Positions 25,458-34,877 are shown, counted from the first letter of the stretch. The stretch is 64,000 nucleotides of DNA from Roseovarius aestuarii (GCA_027214255.1 JAPWHL010000003.1:272738-336737), one strand, 5' to 3'. Program-made: numbers and translations. The notes: generated from the letters alone by a model not told the origin.

Positions 25458-27905
25458 ATGGATCTTCCCACAAAGGCCCGCGTGGTCATCATCGGTGGTG
25501 GCGTTATCGGGTGTTCGGTGGCCTATCATCTGGCAAAAATGGGTTGGAGCGACATTGTCTTGCTGGAGCGCAAGGCATTGACGTCGGGCACAACGTGGCA
25601 TGCGGCGGGGCTGATCGGTCAGCTGCGGGCCTCCAGCAGTATGACCAAACTGGCGCGCTATACAGCTGAGTTGTATTTGAAGCTGGAGGAAGAAACCGGT
25701 GTCGCCACAGGCTTGCGCCAAGGTGGGTCGGTGTCTGCAGCGTTGACATCCGAGCGGCTGGAGGAATTGCATCGTCAGGCCGCAATGGCCCGCGCCTTTG
25801 GCGTGCCGGTCGAGGAGCTTTCGCCCAGTGAGGTCAAAGACAAGTACCCCCATATCAATCTGGATGGTGTGACTGGCGGTGTCTGGTTGCCCACGGACGG
25901 GCAGGGTGATCCGGCCAACATCGCGCTGGCGCTGGCTAAGGGTGCGCGACAGAATGGCGCGCGAATTCAGGAGCGGGTCAAGGTCACAGGTGTGGCGCGC
26001 ACGGGGCGTCGCGTGACGGGCGTGGACTGGGTGTCGGATGATGGCACGGCGCAGGGCCATATCGAGGCCGACATGATCGTCAACTGTGCCGGCATGTGGG
26101 GGCGTGAAGTGGGCAAGATGGCGGGCATAAATGTGCCGCTGCATGCTTGCGAACATTTCTACATTGTGACCGAGGCGATCAAGGATCTGCCTCGTCTGCC
26201 GGTGCTGCGTGTGCCGGATGAGTGCGCATATTATAAGGAAGACGCGGGCAAGATGCTTTTGGGGGCGTTTGAGCCGTTGTCAAAGCCGTGGGGTATGAAT
26301 GGCATTCCCGACAGTTTCGAGTTTGACCAACTGCCCGAAGATTTTGACCATTTTGAGCCTATTCTGGAAGCGGCTTGTAACCGAATGCCGGTACTGGCCG
26401 ACGCGGGGATTCACACGTTCTTTAACGGGCCTGAGTCTTTTACGCCGGATGATGCATATCACCTCGGCCTTGCCCCCGAGATGGACAACGTATGGGTTGC
26501 GGCCGGGTTCAACTCGATCGGAATTCAGTCTGCGGGTGGCGCGGGGCACGCGCTGAGCCAGTGGATGGACAGCGGCGAAAAACCGTTCGATCTGGGGTCG
26601 GTCGATATTTCCCGGATGCAGCCGTTTCAGGGCAACAAACATTACCTGTTCGAGCGCTCCAAGGAAACACTGGGCCTGCTGTATGCCGATCACTTCCCCT
26701 ATCGCCAGATGGCCACCGCGCGCGGCATCCGACGCACACCGTTCCACCATCACCTGCTGGAACAGGGAGCGGTCATGGGCGAGGCTGGCGGATGGGAGCG
26801 CGCCAACTGGTTCGCAAATGAAGGCCAAGAACGCGAATATAAATATAGCTGGAAGCGCCAGAACTGGTTTGACAATGCCGCCGCCGAGCATCACGCGATC
26901 CGCCATGGCGTGGGCATGTATGATATGTCTTCCTTCGGCAAGCTGCGGGTCGAAGGGCCGGACGCCGAGGCGTTTTTGAACTATGTCGGGGATGGCGATT
27001 ACTCGGTCCCAGTCGGCAAGATCGTTTATACGCAATTCTTGAACTCCCACGCTGGGATCGAGGCGGACGTGACCGTGACCCGCCTGTCGGAGACGGCTTA
27101 TCTGGTTGTCACGCCCGGAGCGACCCGTCTGGCCGATCAGACATGGATGGAACGCCACAAGGGTGATTTCAACGTGGTGATCACCGACGTTACCGCAGGT
27201 GAAGGAGTGCTGGCCGTGATGGGCCCCAAGGCGCGCGAGGTGATGCAGGCCGTATCGACCGGCGATTTCTCCAACGCGGTCAACCCGTTTGGAACCGCAC
27301 AAGAGGTCGAGCTGGGTATGGGACTGGCGCGGGTGCACCGTGTGACCTATGTGGGCGAATTAGGCTGGGAGATCTATGTCAGTGCCGATATGGCGGGCCA
27401 TGCGTTTGAAACCATTTGGCAGGCAGGGCAGGATCATGGGTTGAAACTGTGTGGTATGCACATGATGGACAGTTGCCGGATCGAAAAGGGATTCCGTCAT
27501 TTCGGTCATGACATCACATCGGAGGATCATGTTTTGGAAGCCGGGCTGGGATTCGCCGTGAAAACCGACAAGCCCGCATTCATGGGCCGTGATGCGGTTC
27601 TGCGCAAAAAGGACGAGGGGCTGGCCAACCGTATGGTGCAGTTCAAGCTGACCGATCCAGAGCCGTTGCTCTATCATAACGAACCACTTATTCGCGATGG
27701 CGAGATCGTGGGCTATGTCAGCTCGGGCAACTATGGCCACCATCTGGGCGGAGCGATTGGGATGGGCTATGTGCCCTGCAAAGGCGAAACAGCTGCCGAG
27801 GTTCTGGCGTCAAGCTATGAAATCGACGTGGCCGGGACGCGGGTGAAGGCCGAGGCCTCGCTGCGTCCGATGTATGATCCCAAGGGAGAACGCGCCAAGG
27901 CGTGA
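25458..27905 (+). CDS. sarcosine/dimethylglycine dehydrogenase-like FAD-GcvT protein, second copy
   Basis: An 815-residue paralogue of the protein at 18991-21435 with the same order: DAO FAD domain (VVIIGGGVIGCSVAYHLAKM), FAO_M linker and GcvT folate domain (VGELGWEIYVSADMAGHAF, IEKGFRHFGHDI). The covalent-FAD region reads GTTWHAAGLIGQLR, closer to classical dimethylglycine and sarcosine dehydrogenases than the STWHAAGNCPSF of the first copy. The two enzymes may take successive steps, dimethylglycine to sarcosine to glycine. The start is the ATG after GGAG at 25458, following 200 bases of noncoding DNA that would hold its own promoter. A strong hairpin follows the stop. Confidence 0.88.
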   Translation: MDLPTKARVVIIGGGVIGCSVAYHLAKMGWSDIVLLERKALTSGTTWHAAGLIGQLRASSSMTKLARYTAELYLKLEEETGVATGLRQGGSVSAALTSERLEELHRQAAMARAFGVPVEELSPSEVKDKYPHINLDGVTGGVWLPTDGQGDPANIALALAKGARQNGARIQERVKVTGVARTGRRVTGVDWVSDDGTAQGHIEADMIVNCAGMWGREVGKMAGINVPLHACEHFYIVTEAIKDLPRLPVLRVPDECAYYKEDAGKMLLGAFEPLSKPWGMNGIPDSFEFDQLPEDFDHFEPILEAACNRMPVLADAGIHTFFNGPESFTPDDAYHLGLAPEMDNVWVAAGFNSIGIQSAGGAGHALSQWMDSGEKPFDLGSVDISRMQPFQGNKHYLFERSKETLGLLYADHFPYRQMATARGIRRTPFHHHLLEQGAVMGEAGGWERANWFANEGQEREYKYSWKRQNWFDNAAAEHHAIRHGVGMYDMSSFGKLRVEGPDAEAFLNYVGDGDYSVPVGKIVYTQFLNSHAGIEADVTVTRLSETAYLVVTPGATRLADQTWMERHKGDFNVVITDVTAGEGVLAVMGPKAREVMQAVSTGDFSNAVNPFGTAQEVELGMGLARVHRVTYVGELGWEIYVSADMAGHAFETIWQAGQDHGLKLCGMHMMDSCRIEKGFRHFGHDITSEDHVLEAGLGFAVKTDKPAFMGRDAVLRKKDEGLANRMVQFKLTDPEPLLYHNEPLIRDGEIVGYVSSGNYGHHLGGAIGMGYVPCKGETAAEVLASSYEIDVAGTRVKAEASLRPMYDPKGERAKA

Positions 27906-27914
27906 GCAAGCGGA

Positions 27915-27937
27915 GCGCGGCCCCAACGGGGCCGCGC
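27915..27937 (+). terminator. strong GC hairpin after second dehydrogenase
   Basis: Perfect 10-bp stem GCGCGGCCCC / GGGGCCGCGC with an AAC loop, ten bases after the stop codon, followed by GCTGTTTTCC. Consistent with an intrinsic terminator. Confidence 0.75.
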
Positions 27938-28080
27938 GCTGTTTTCCGGGATATGCGGCGGGCGTGTCGTTTCACGTCGGGTGTGTCGCGCGTCTGGATG
28001 AGGCTTCATGAGGTATTTTCAGAAAGATGAAAGGGGCGGGGGTGCTGGCGCTTGGCGCGCGCGCGCGGTAAGTGGGCGCC

Positions 28081-28728
28081 ATGAGTTCTGATTATAACCC
28101 GCCCGATGTCCCGCTTGATGTTATCCATGCCGATCATGAAATGGTCGTGCTGAGCAAACCTGATGGGTTGCTGTCTGTGCCCGGTAAGGGGGCGCATTTG
28201 GCCGATTGCCTGTACGAGAGGGTTCTGGGCGCGTTTCCGACGGCCTTGGTGGTGCACCGTTTGGACCGGGATACGTCCGGGGTGATGGTGTTTGGCCTAA
28301 GCCCTCATGCGCAGCGGTTTTTATCCAAGCAGTTTGAAGAGCGCCGCGCGCGAAAAACCTATGTAGCATTGGTTGAAGGGCATCTTAATCCGCAGGTTGG
28401 TGAGGTTGATTTACCTCTGATCGTCGACTGGCCCAACCGGCCTTTGCAGATGGTGTGTCATGAGACGGGCAAACCTGCGTTGACCGAGTATCGCGTGATG
28501 CGGGTGTCGGAAGGTGTGAGCCGCGTACGTTTGCGACCGCGAACCGGGCGCACGCATCAATTGCGGGTGCATATGCTGGCATTGGGGCATGTTATTCTGG
28601 GGGATCCGCTGTATGCGCAGGGGGCTACGGCGGATCATCCGCGGATGATGCTACATTCGGAGGAATTGCGCATCGCCCATCCCGAAAGCGGGAGAGGCAT
28701 GGTGTTTCGCTCAAAGGTGCCATTCTGA
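28081..28728 (+). CDS. rluA: RluA-family pseudouridine synthase
   Basis: A 215-residue pseudouridine synthase. The catalytic motif HRLDRDTSGVMVFG has Asp62 as the nucleophile. It has no S4 RNA-binding domain, and its small size and N-terminal VLSKPDGLLSVPG segment match RluA, which modifies 23S rRNA position 746 and tRNA position 32. The C-terminal RPRTGRTHQLRVHMLALGH block is also conserved. Which RNA it modifies is inferred from size only. The ATG at 28081 is preferred over a GTG nine bases upstream. It is convergent with the kinase-like gene. Confidence 0.85.
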   Translation: MSSDYNPPDVPLDVIHADHEMVVLSKPDGLLSVPGKGAHLADCLYERVLGAFPTALVVHRLDRDTSGVMVFGLSPHAQRFLSKQFEERRARKTYVALVEGHLNPQVGEVDLPLIVDWPNRPLQMVCHETGKPALTEYRVMRVSEGVSRVRLRPRTGRTHQLRVHMLALGHVILGDPLYAQGATADHPRMMLHSEELRIAHPESGRGMVFRSKVPF

Positions 28729-28785
28729 GGCGTTTCGGCTTTGCCCTGACTAAAACAAATATGAAACGCTTTAAGGCGGGCTGTT

Positions 28786-29832
28786 TTAGCGGCGCAGCAC
28801 GCGATCAGTCAGGTTGAGGCGGGTCTTGACGATTGGTGCGATGGTTTTGCCGAGCGTCGGGTCAGATTTTTGAAGCTCAGCCAGTTCATCCAGCCGGTTG
28901 GCCGCAATCAAGTGCAGCGCGTCTATACGCGGGTTGCCGTCCTGTGTGCGGGGCAAGGCGACGACAGGCTGAATCAGCTCGGGCTTGGGGTCTGGTGCGA
29001 GATCGCGCAGAGTGTCGGCGTCCAGCGTGGTTTCGACAAATGCGTAAAGGCCCACGCCCTTGGCCGGAAGGGCGTAGGTGCTGAGGGTGATGTCGGTCAC
29101 TTGGGGATGTGCCATCAAGGCGCTGCGAAGGGCAGGGCCGTCGCGTTCGATCCGGTCTTCGGTGCCCTCACCATCAGACCAGTTCATCAGGCGGCGCGTG
29201 ATGAAATTATATGCGCGTTTGCCCGTGGCCATCCAGATACGGGCGGGAATCGCCTTGTGTGCCAGCATTGCGTGTTCGGACGGGGTCAGCAAATGGGGGG
29301 CGTAGGCGCGTTTCTGTTTTAGCAGGTGGCGCAGGTCCTCGCGTGCCATGGTGCGGTATAACGGGCCGCGGCGGCGGTGGACGGTGGCCAATTGAAAATC
29401 GATCACGGCGGCGCGTCCATCGGGGGTCATCAACCAGTTTTGCGGTTTGGCGATGTCGTTATGGGTCACTCCTGCGCGGCGCATTTCACGCAAAAGGCGG
29501 CGGGCGTCACGATACCATGCCGGGTCGCTGGGTTTGGCCAGCTGCAAGGGCGTGCCGCGTGTCCAGCTGCGCAGCAGACCGGTTTTGTCGACCCGTAACA
29601 GCGTTGGGCAGCCTTGGATTCCGTCGACGGCACGCAGGCCGTTGATCTCTTTGCGCGCCAGTGCCCAAGCGATGGGGCGGGCATAGATCGGCAGCCTGTC
29701 CAGTTTGCGCAGCACGACGGGTGTGTCGGGCGCGCCGTCCAGCGTGCCCGAGATAGTTTCGGAAAAGATATCCCGCTTGTGGGTCGTTTCGGGCAGGAAA
29801 CGCGCGGTGACGGGGGGGCTGGATTGGCTCAT
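28786..29832 (-). CDS. protein-kinase-like protein with AMP-binding-C-like domain
   Basis: A 348-residue two-part protein. Residues about 20-215 look like a small RIO/lipopolysaccharide-kinase-type fold: Lys43 in VVLRKLDR, VTHNDIAKPQNW with Asp126 and Asn132, and VIDFQLA with Asp145 in place of DFG. Residues about 230-310 resemble the mobile C-terminal domain of AMP-forming acyl-CoA synthetases: ALRSALMAHPQVTDIT, GVGLYAFVE and ALPRTQDGNPRID, where Asn300 stands at the position of the usual catalytic Lys. It follows two glycosyltransferase genes on the same strand, so a sugar of a surface polysaccharide or LPS is a plausible phosphate acceptor. That is inference. Confidence 0.72.
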   Translation of the reverse strand: MSQSSPPVTARFLPETTHKRDIFSETISGTLDGAPDTPVVLRKLDRLPIYARPIAWALARKEINGLRAVDGIQGCPTLLRVDKTGLLRSWTRGTPLQLAKPSDPAWYRDARRLLREMRRAGVTHNDIAKPQNWLMTPDGRAAVIDFQLATVHRRRGPLYRTMAREDLRHLLKQKRAYAPHLLTPSEHAMLAHKAIPARIWMATGKRAYNFITRRLMNWSDGEGTEDRIERDGPALRSALMAHPQVTDITLSTYALPAKGVGLYAFVETTLDADTLRDLAPDPKPELIQPVVALPRTQDGNPRIDALHLIAANRLDELAELQKSDPTLGKTIAPIVKTRLNLTDRVLRR

Positions 29833-29893
29833 GACCCTGTCATAGAGGCTTTTGGCGAAGGCGGAAAGGAGCGATGCACGAGTCCGCCCTGAG

Positions 29894-30766
29894 CTATAGG
29901 CGTACCCAGTCAGTTGGGCAGAGGTCAGGATTGTACAGCTTGTCTTTGGCGAACCACTGGTTGGGGGCGATGACTGTTTTGTTCGGGTGCGGGTTTAGCC
30001 AAGCCCCCCACCATGAGAATGTGGAATTAGCGATGACATTGTGGGTGCAGGCGGCCATCAGGGCCATGTCGAAATGTCCCGTTGTTTCGTCGTTCAGATC
30101 GACGATGACCGTATCATGGCCCAGGGCCAGATTTTCCCGCGCCCATTCGGGATCGTTGGAAAAGACGAAACAGGTCAGGGGCTGGCCTGTTTTTTGTGCC
30201 AAAGTGTCGGCCGCGCGGCGATAGTAATCTGGCGGGCAGGCGGTATAGCTGTCACCAGCTGTATAATCGCCGCGCCGGACATGCAGCGCGATTGGCATCG
30301 CGGCTGAAGCGATTTGTGCGGCCATGTCGGCATTTGGCGCATCCAGCGGGGTTGTCATGATCAAGTCAGCCCGCAGCCGGGCCACATCGCCGAAGTACCG
30401 TTCAGATTGCCAATAGCCATGCAGGTACGTGCCAGCACGCAAACTGAAAAACTGCGGATCAAAGGCCAGGCTGGCCTCGCGGTGAAAGCGTGGGCTGCGC
30501 CCGAAAATGCGCCATAAGCCATAGCGCAAGGCACCATCGGATTTGGCAGGCGGAAGGGTAACATCGCGGGTAAACCGCGCATGCGCAAAATGCCCAAAAC
30601 AGTCGCCGCGCGTGCGGCTGCCGGACACATATCGCGCATCCAAAGCCAAGGGGCAGCCCAGATGATCGGCCAAAGCGCGCCCGGCAGAATATTGAAACAG
30701 CTGATTGCCCGCGCCGCCGAACAGGCGCACGGTTATGGCGTGGGCAGGGTCAATGCGCTCACTCAT
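29894..30766 (-). CDS. glycosyltransferase family 11 (alpha-1,2-fucosyltransferase-like)
   Basis: A 290-residue GT11 homologue. The N-terminal VRLFGGAGNQLFQYSAGRAL is the donor-side GxGNQxFQ motif, IALHVRRGDY is the HxRRGDY motif I of fucosyltransferases, and VIANSTFSWWGAWLNP is the conserved SxFSWWxAWL motif. Members transfer L-fucose (or a related sugar) from GDP-sugar to surface glycans. The start is the ATG that overlaps the end of the upstream GT25 gene by eight bases; longer in-frame starts lie inside that gene. Cytoplasmic or membrane-peripheral. Confidence 0.9.
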   Translation of the reverse strand: MSERIDPAHAITVRLFGGAGNQLFQYSAGRALADHLGCPLALDARYVSGSRTRGDCFGHFAHARFTRDVTLPPAKSDGALRYGLWRIFGRSPRFHREASLAFDPQFFSLRAGTYLHGYWQSERYFGDVARLRADLIMTTPLDAPNADMAAQIASAAMPIALHVRRGDYTAGDSYTACPPDYYRRAADTLAQKTGQPLTCFVFSNDPEWARENLALGHDTVIVDLNDETTGHFDMALMAACTHNVIANSTFSWWGAWLNPHPNKTVIAPNQWFAKDKLYNPDLCPTDWVRL

Positions 30767-31526
30767 CAAGCACGGGCCCACCGCTGGCCGGCGCATCGCT
30801 GCGATGTGATGCGCGGCGCATGGCCCGCCGATAGCGCCCCCGCGCGGCTTCGCGCCACAGCTTTTCAAGGAATGGTTTTCGCGCGGTTTGAATGGTCGAG
30901 CCATCCAGAGTATGCGCCACTTCGATTATGCCGGATCGCGTGATGGCTGCTGGCCGAATTCCGGTGTGCCAATGGCTTTGGATAAACGTATCGACGGGGC
31001 GATCAAACAAGGCGGAACGTTCGAGCAATTGTTCCGCGGCCCATTTGGAAATGACCTGCGCGGTGGTGCGCAATCCGGCCACTTGTGGCACGACCAGTTG
31101 GCAAGGCCCGCTTTGGTCTATTAGTTGTGATGGCCCGCTGGGCAACGGGCGTGTTTGCAATTGAATCACGCCCAAGGTTTGCACATGTTTTTCGGCCAGA
31201 TGAAGTGCGTGTGACAGGATTCCTGCGTCCAGCCCTGCGTCATCTTCGATAATCAGGGCCGAATCCGGAGCACGCTGTAGCATGTCCGTCCAGATTTGGC
31301 GGTGACTGAGAAAACAGCCAATTTCGCCGGTGCGCAGGGTAAACGGATAGTAAGGCGTGAACAAGCGCTTGTCATAATGCGCGTGCAGCTCGTGCTCGGG
31401 GAGGGCTGCGCCATCGACTGCAGGCCAGATTTCTCCGTCTACGGTACAATGGCGCAGTAGATAGCGCGCGTTAAACCTGCGCGCCTCGGCGCGCAGGAGA
31501 TGTAAAATATAGGCGCGCATCCGCAT
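30759..31526 (-). CDS. glycosyltransferase family 25 (LPS biosynthesis)
   Basis: A 255-residue GT25 homologue. It begins with MRAYILHLLRAEARRF and has the family's LRTGEIGCFLSHRQIW and ALIIEDDAGL motifs; the acidic EDD is the likely metal/nucleotide-sugar site. GT25 enzymes add galactose or glucose to LPS outer core or collagen-like acceptors. It overlaps the GT11 gene by eight bases (translational coupling) and lies 16 bases downstream of the aldehyde dehydrogenase gene. Acceptor unknown. Confidence 0.88.
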   Translation of the reverse strand: MRMRAYILHLLRAEARRFNARYLLRHCTVDGEIWPAVDGAALPEHELHAHYDKRLFTPYYPFTLRTGEIGCFLSHRQIWTDMLQRAPDSALIIEDDAGLDAGILSHALHLAEKHVQTLGVIQLQTRPLPSGPSQLIDQSGPCQLVVPQVAGLRTTAQVISKWAAEQLLERSALFDRPVDTFIQSHWHTGIRPAAITRSGIIEVAHTLDGSTIQTARKPFLEKLWREAARGRYRRAMRRASHRSDAPASGGPVLDE

Positions 31527-31542
31527 CTATCCCGTGTCTGGA

Positions 31543-32985
31543 TCAGGCGGCGGGATCGTAACCCGAGACGGATTTCACCTCGATAAAGTCCTCGATTCCC
31601 CATGTGCCGCCTTCACGGCCATTGCCTGATTGCTTCATCCCGCCAAACGGTGCTGCTGCTCCGCGGCTTTGGCCGTTGACCTCGACCATGCCGGCGCGCA
31701 AGGCGCGGCTGATACGAGCGGCGCGGGCCGGATCCTGTGTCTGGACATAGTCTGTCAGCCCGTAGGGCGTGTCATTTGCTATCGCAATGCCTTCTTCTTC
31801 GGTGTCGAACGGCAGGATCGACAGGACGGGCCCAAAGATTTCTTCGCGCGCGACGATCATGTCATTGTTAACGTCGGCAAAGACCGTTGGCTTGACATAA
31901 AAGCCTCGGTTCAGGCCGTCTGGACGCCCTGTGCCACCGGCGACAAGCCGTGCGCCTTCGTCGATGCCTTTTTGGATCAAGTCCTGAATTTTGTTGAACT
32001 GAACTTCATTGACGACGGGGCCGATGTGGTTGCCATCCTCGCTGGCGGGGCCGACCTTGACTGACTGGGCTACAGCAGCGGCGGTTTCGACCGCTTTGTC
32101 ATAAATTTCGCGTTGGACAAGCATGCGGGTCGGCGCGTTGCAGGACTGCCCCGAGTTGTTCATGCAATGCAGCACACCGCGCTTGACGGCGGCGTCATCA
32201 GCATCGGCAAAGATCAGGTTTGCGCCTTTGCCGCCCAATTCAAGGCTGACGCGTTTAAGTGAGTCGGCGGCGGATTTCGAGATCAGCTTGCCCGCACGGG
32301 ACGAGCCGGTGAAGCTGACCATATCCACGTCGGGATGGCTGCTCAGTTGACTGCCGACACCTACACCGTCGCCGTTGACCAGATTGAACACACCGGCAGG
32401 GAAGCCAGCCTCGTCCATCATTTCGGCAAAAACGATCGAGGACAGTGGCGATTCTTCGGAGGGTTTCAACACCATGGTGCAGCCTGCGACAGCCGCAGCG
32501 ATGACCTTGAGCGTGACCTGATTCATTGGCCAGTTCCACGGCGTGATCAGTGCGGCAACGCCGATAGGCTCGTGCAGAATGTAGCTGCCTGGTGTGTTGG
32601 GGTCATGCGGGTGGGCAAAGCTGAAATTCTTGGCCGTGGCCAGAAAGTTAGCGATATGTCCGGCACCGGATGCGGCCTGCTGAGAGCGAGACATCGCAAT
32701 GGGCGCGCCCATTTCAAGGCTGATGGCCTGCGCCATGTCCTCAGAGCGGGATTCGTAAATATCCTTCAGCTTTTCAACCAGCGCGATTCGCTCTGCCGGA
32801 GGGGTAGCCATCCATGTTGGGAATGCGGCCTTGGCGGCAGCTACGGCTGCGTCTGTGTCGGCCTGACCGCCCAAGCTTATGATCGCACAGGGCTCTTCGT
32901 TTGAGGGGTTGATTACGTTGTGATCGTTCGGAGTGGCCGGGTCGGTCCAGGCCCCATTTATGTAAAATTGGCGTTTCTCGATCAT
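31543..32985 (-). CDS. NAD(P)-dependent aldehyde dehydrogenase
   Basis: A 480-residue ALDH-superfamily enzyme. The cofactor-binding segment ITPWNWPMNQVTLK, the general-base Glu in LELGGKGAN and the catalytic Cys in NNSGQSCNAPTRM are all intact, as is the EEIFGPVLSI block. The substrate is not evident. It is the only aldehyde dehydrogenase in the window and so a conceivable, though distant, source of the phosphonoacetaldehyde dehydrogenase step missing from the phosphonate island. The start is ATG at 32985 immediately after AGGAGGT. Divergent from the peroxiredoxin gene with about 185 bases between starts. Confidence 0.92.
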   Translation of the reverse strand: MIEKRQFYINGAWTDPATPNDHNVINPSNEEPCAIISLGGQADTDAAVAAAKAAFPTWMATPPAERIALVEKLKDIYESRSEDMAQAISLEMGAPIAMSRSQQAASGAGHIANFLATAKNFSFAHPHDPNTPGSYILHEPIGVAALITPWNWPMNQVTLKVIAAAVAGCTMVLKPSEESPLSSIVFAEMMDEAGFPAGVFNLVNGDGVGVGSQLSSHPDVDMVSFTGSSRAGKLISKSAADSLKRVSLELGGKGANLIFADADDAAVKRGVLHCMNNSGQSCNAPTRMLVQREIYDKAVETAAAVAQSVKVGPASEDGNHIGPVVNEVQFNKIQDLIQKGIDEGARLVAGGTGRPDGLNRGFYVKPTVFADVNNDMIVAREEIFGPVLSILPFDTEEEGIAIANDTPYGLTDYVQTQDPARAARISRALRAGMVEVNGQSRGAAAPFGGMKQSGNGREGGTWGIEDFIEVKSVSGYDPAA

Positions 32986-33169
32986 GATTGACCTCCTGAT
33001 GGTCGAATTAAATGTTGGCTTGGACGTCAGATAATCATCCATGTCGCCCGCCGCTTGCGGCACCTTGTCACCCCCGCGCGGGGGCTGCAAGAGATGGGGT
33101 GCAATTCGCCCAATGCGTCCCTATCTTGATGCTGAAACGCAGACCTGACCAAAGACAGAGGATTGACCA

Positions 33170-33823
33170 ATGGCATTGCGCATTAACGACACCGTTCCTG
33201 ACTTTAAGGCAGATACAGACAAAGGCCCGATTCAGTTCCACGACTGGATCGGCGATAGCTGGGCCATCCTGTTTTCACACCCCAAGGATTTCACACCAGT
33301 CTGCACAACCGAATTCGGTGCCGTGGCCCAATTGTCCGCCGAGTGGGACAAACGGGGCACCAAGGTGATTGGCGTTTCCATCGATGGGGTCGAAGACCAC
33401 AAAAAATGGAAAGGCGATATTGAATCCGTCGCCGGTACGACGGCTGGGTTTCCAATCATCGCGGACGAGAAACTGGACGTCGCCAAGGCCTTCGATATGT
33501 TGCCCGCCGAGGCCTATATGCCCGACGGGCGCACGGCGGCAGACAGCGCCACGGTGCGCAGTGTGTTCATCATTGGCCCCGACAAAAAGCTGAAACTGTC
33601 GATGACCTATCCGATGAATGTGGGCCGGAACTTTTCCGAGGTTCTGCGGGCGCTGGATGGGTTGCAGGCCGCTGGCAAACACGGTGTTGCAACACCCGCT
33701 GACTGGCAGGTTGGTCAGGACGTGATCATCCCCCCCACGGTCAGCGATGCAGATGCCAAGGCCAAGTTCGGTGAATTCGACACTGTTTTGCCTTATCTGC
33801 GCAAGACCAAATTGCCCGGCTGA
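33170..33823 (+). CDS. 1-Cys peroxiredoxin (Prx6 type)
   Basis: A 217-residue thiol peroxidase. The peroxidatic Cys45 lies in the HPKDFTPVCTTE motif. The extended C-terminal domain (about residues 150-217) and absence of a second conserved Cys match the Prx6 class. It reduces H2O2 and alkyl hydroperoxides in the cytoplasm with glutathione or another reductant. An AGAGGA ribosome site precedes the ATG. Confidence 0.93.
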   Translation: MALRINDTVPDFKADTDKGPIQFHDWIGDSWAILFSHPKDFTPVCTTEFGAVAQLSAEWDKRGTKVIGVSIDGVEDHKKWKGDIESVAGTTAGFPIIADEKLDVAKAFDMLPAEAYMPDGRTAADSATVRSVFIIGPDKKLKLSMTYPMNVGRNFSEVLRALDGLQAAGKHGVATPADWQVGQDVIIPPTVSDADAKAKFGEFDTVLPYLRKTKLPG

Positions 33824-33986
33824 ACGCCGAGGCCTCTTGGAAAAAACTAACGCGAGGCCCCGGATTATCTCTGGGGCACGCTACCCGCCCAAAGGCGGAA
33901 AGCTGCTGAGACACAAACGCTATACTTGAATTGATGAGCGAATCAGAGTGTGTCGCTGGGAGTGTGATCCAACTCAGAGCGCCCTT

Positions 33987-34478
33987 ATGATGCTTCGCCT
34001 TCTCCTTGTTTGCAGTTTCTTCGCCCTGACGGCCTGTGGCGGCGGGGACCCTTCCAAAACCGCCCCAGAATCGCAGGCTTTGCCGCTTTATCCCAACGAG
34101 ACACCGGCGCTGCGTCAATTGATCAACCAATATGCAGACGAATATCAGGTTCCGCGAAAACTGGTTCACAAGGTGATCCAACGCGAAAGCGATTACCGCC
34201 CGGCGGCGCGCAATGGCCCGTATTACGGCATGATGCAGATTTTGCCCGCCACGGCGCGTGGCATGGGGTTCAGCGGACCGCCCTCAGGCCTGTTGGATGC
34301 GGAGACGAACCTGAAATACGCCGTTAAATATCTGCGCGGAGCGTGGATGGTATCGGATGGTGACATGGATGCTGCGGTGATGTGGTATGCGCGCGGATAC
34401 TATTATGAGGCGCGGGATCGCTGCCTTTTGGTGGAAACCGAACTGCGAGAGCGGGAAGTGGCCAAACACTGCAAGTGA
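33987..34478 (+). CDS. lytic transglycosylase lipoprotein (SLT domain)
   Basis: A 163-residue protein with a lipoprotein signal ending FFALTACG. The SLT core includes QVPRKLVHKVIQRESDYRP, where the Glu of RESDY is the catalytic acid, then YYGMMQILPATARGMGF and a C-terminal AAVMWYARGYYYEARDR. It should cleave peptidoglycan glycan strands from the outer membrane. The ATG at 33987 gives a proper signal peptide; the upstream in-frame GTG does not. The ribosome site is weak. It is the second small transglycosylase lipoprotein in the window (the other is at 11748). Confidence 0.88.
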   Translation: MMLRLLLVCSFFALTACGGGDPSKTAPESQALPLYPNETPALRQLINQYADEYQVPRKLVHKVIQRESDYRPAARNGPYYGMMQILPATARGMGFSGPPSGLLDAETNLKYAVKYLRGAWMVSDGDMDAAVMWYARGYYYEARDRCLLVETELREREVAKHCK

Positions 34479-34877
34479 TGCCTGCGACGACAGGCATTGC
34501 ATAGTATCTGGCGCCTTGGCCCCAAGTGACGTTGCGCGCGCGTTGCGAGCCCTGCAGATATCGCAGGGTTTCGCCGAAACGCTTTAAATTGGCGGTAGTT
34601 TGAATTTGAGAACATCCGGCATGTCCGCTATCACGGAACATGTTCCGGTCAGGATGGCCGGGGTTCTCATAGGATCGGCAGGCTTTGTGGTTCGGTTGTC
34701 CCGACCGATACAGGCTATGCGATCAACGCAGCAACAGAAGGCTGCGGGTGCTGTCCCATATTTTGACATTGTTTTGAGCGGGGCGGCACCACGGCCAGAA
34801 ATACGTGTGGTGACTTGGGAGCACGTTGGGTGGCGGAGGGCTCGGGCGTGTGCGCCGGAGCCCTTTGTCGTTCGGGC
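34479..34877. other. intergenic stretch after the transglycosylase
   Basis: About 400 bases between convergent genes. ATGCCTG / CAGGCAT (34478-34484 and 34491-34497, loop CGACGA) forms a hairpin overlapping the upstream stop, without a T run. A rightward open frame at 34600-34881 lacks a good ribosome site and has no recognisable sequence. I see no other feature. Confidence 0.4.

Noticed and set aside
26280..27338. 352-codon leftward frame opposite the second dehydrogenase
   Set aside because: Antisense shadow of a well-supported gene; the translation has no coherent domain or start signal. The same applies to 19774-20925 and 53220-54098.
28730..28769. GCGTTTC / GAAACGC inverted repeat between rluA and the kinase gene
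   Set aside because: The 26-base loop is too long for a terminator and the 7-bp arms can occur by chance; no T run follows.
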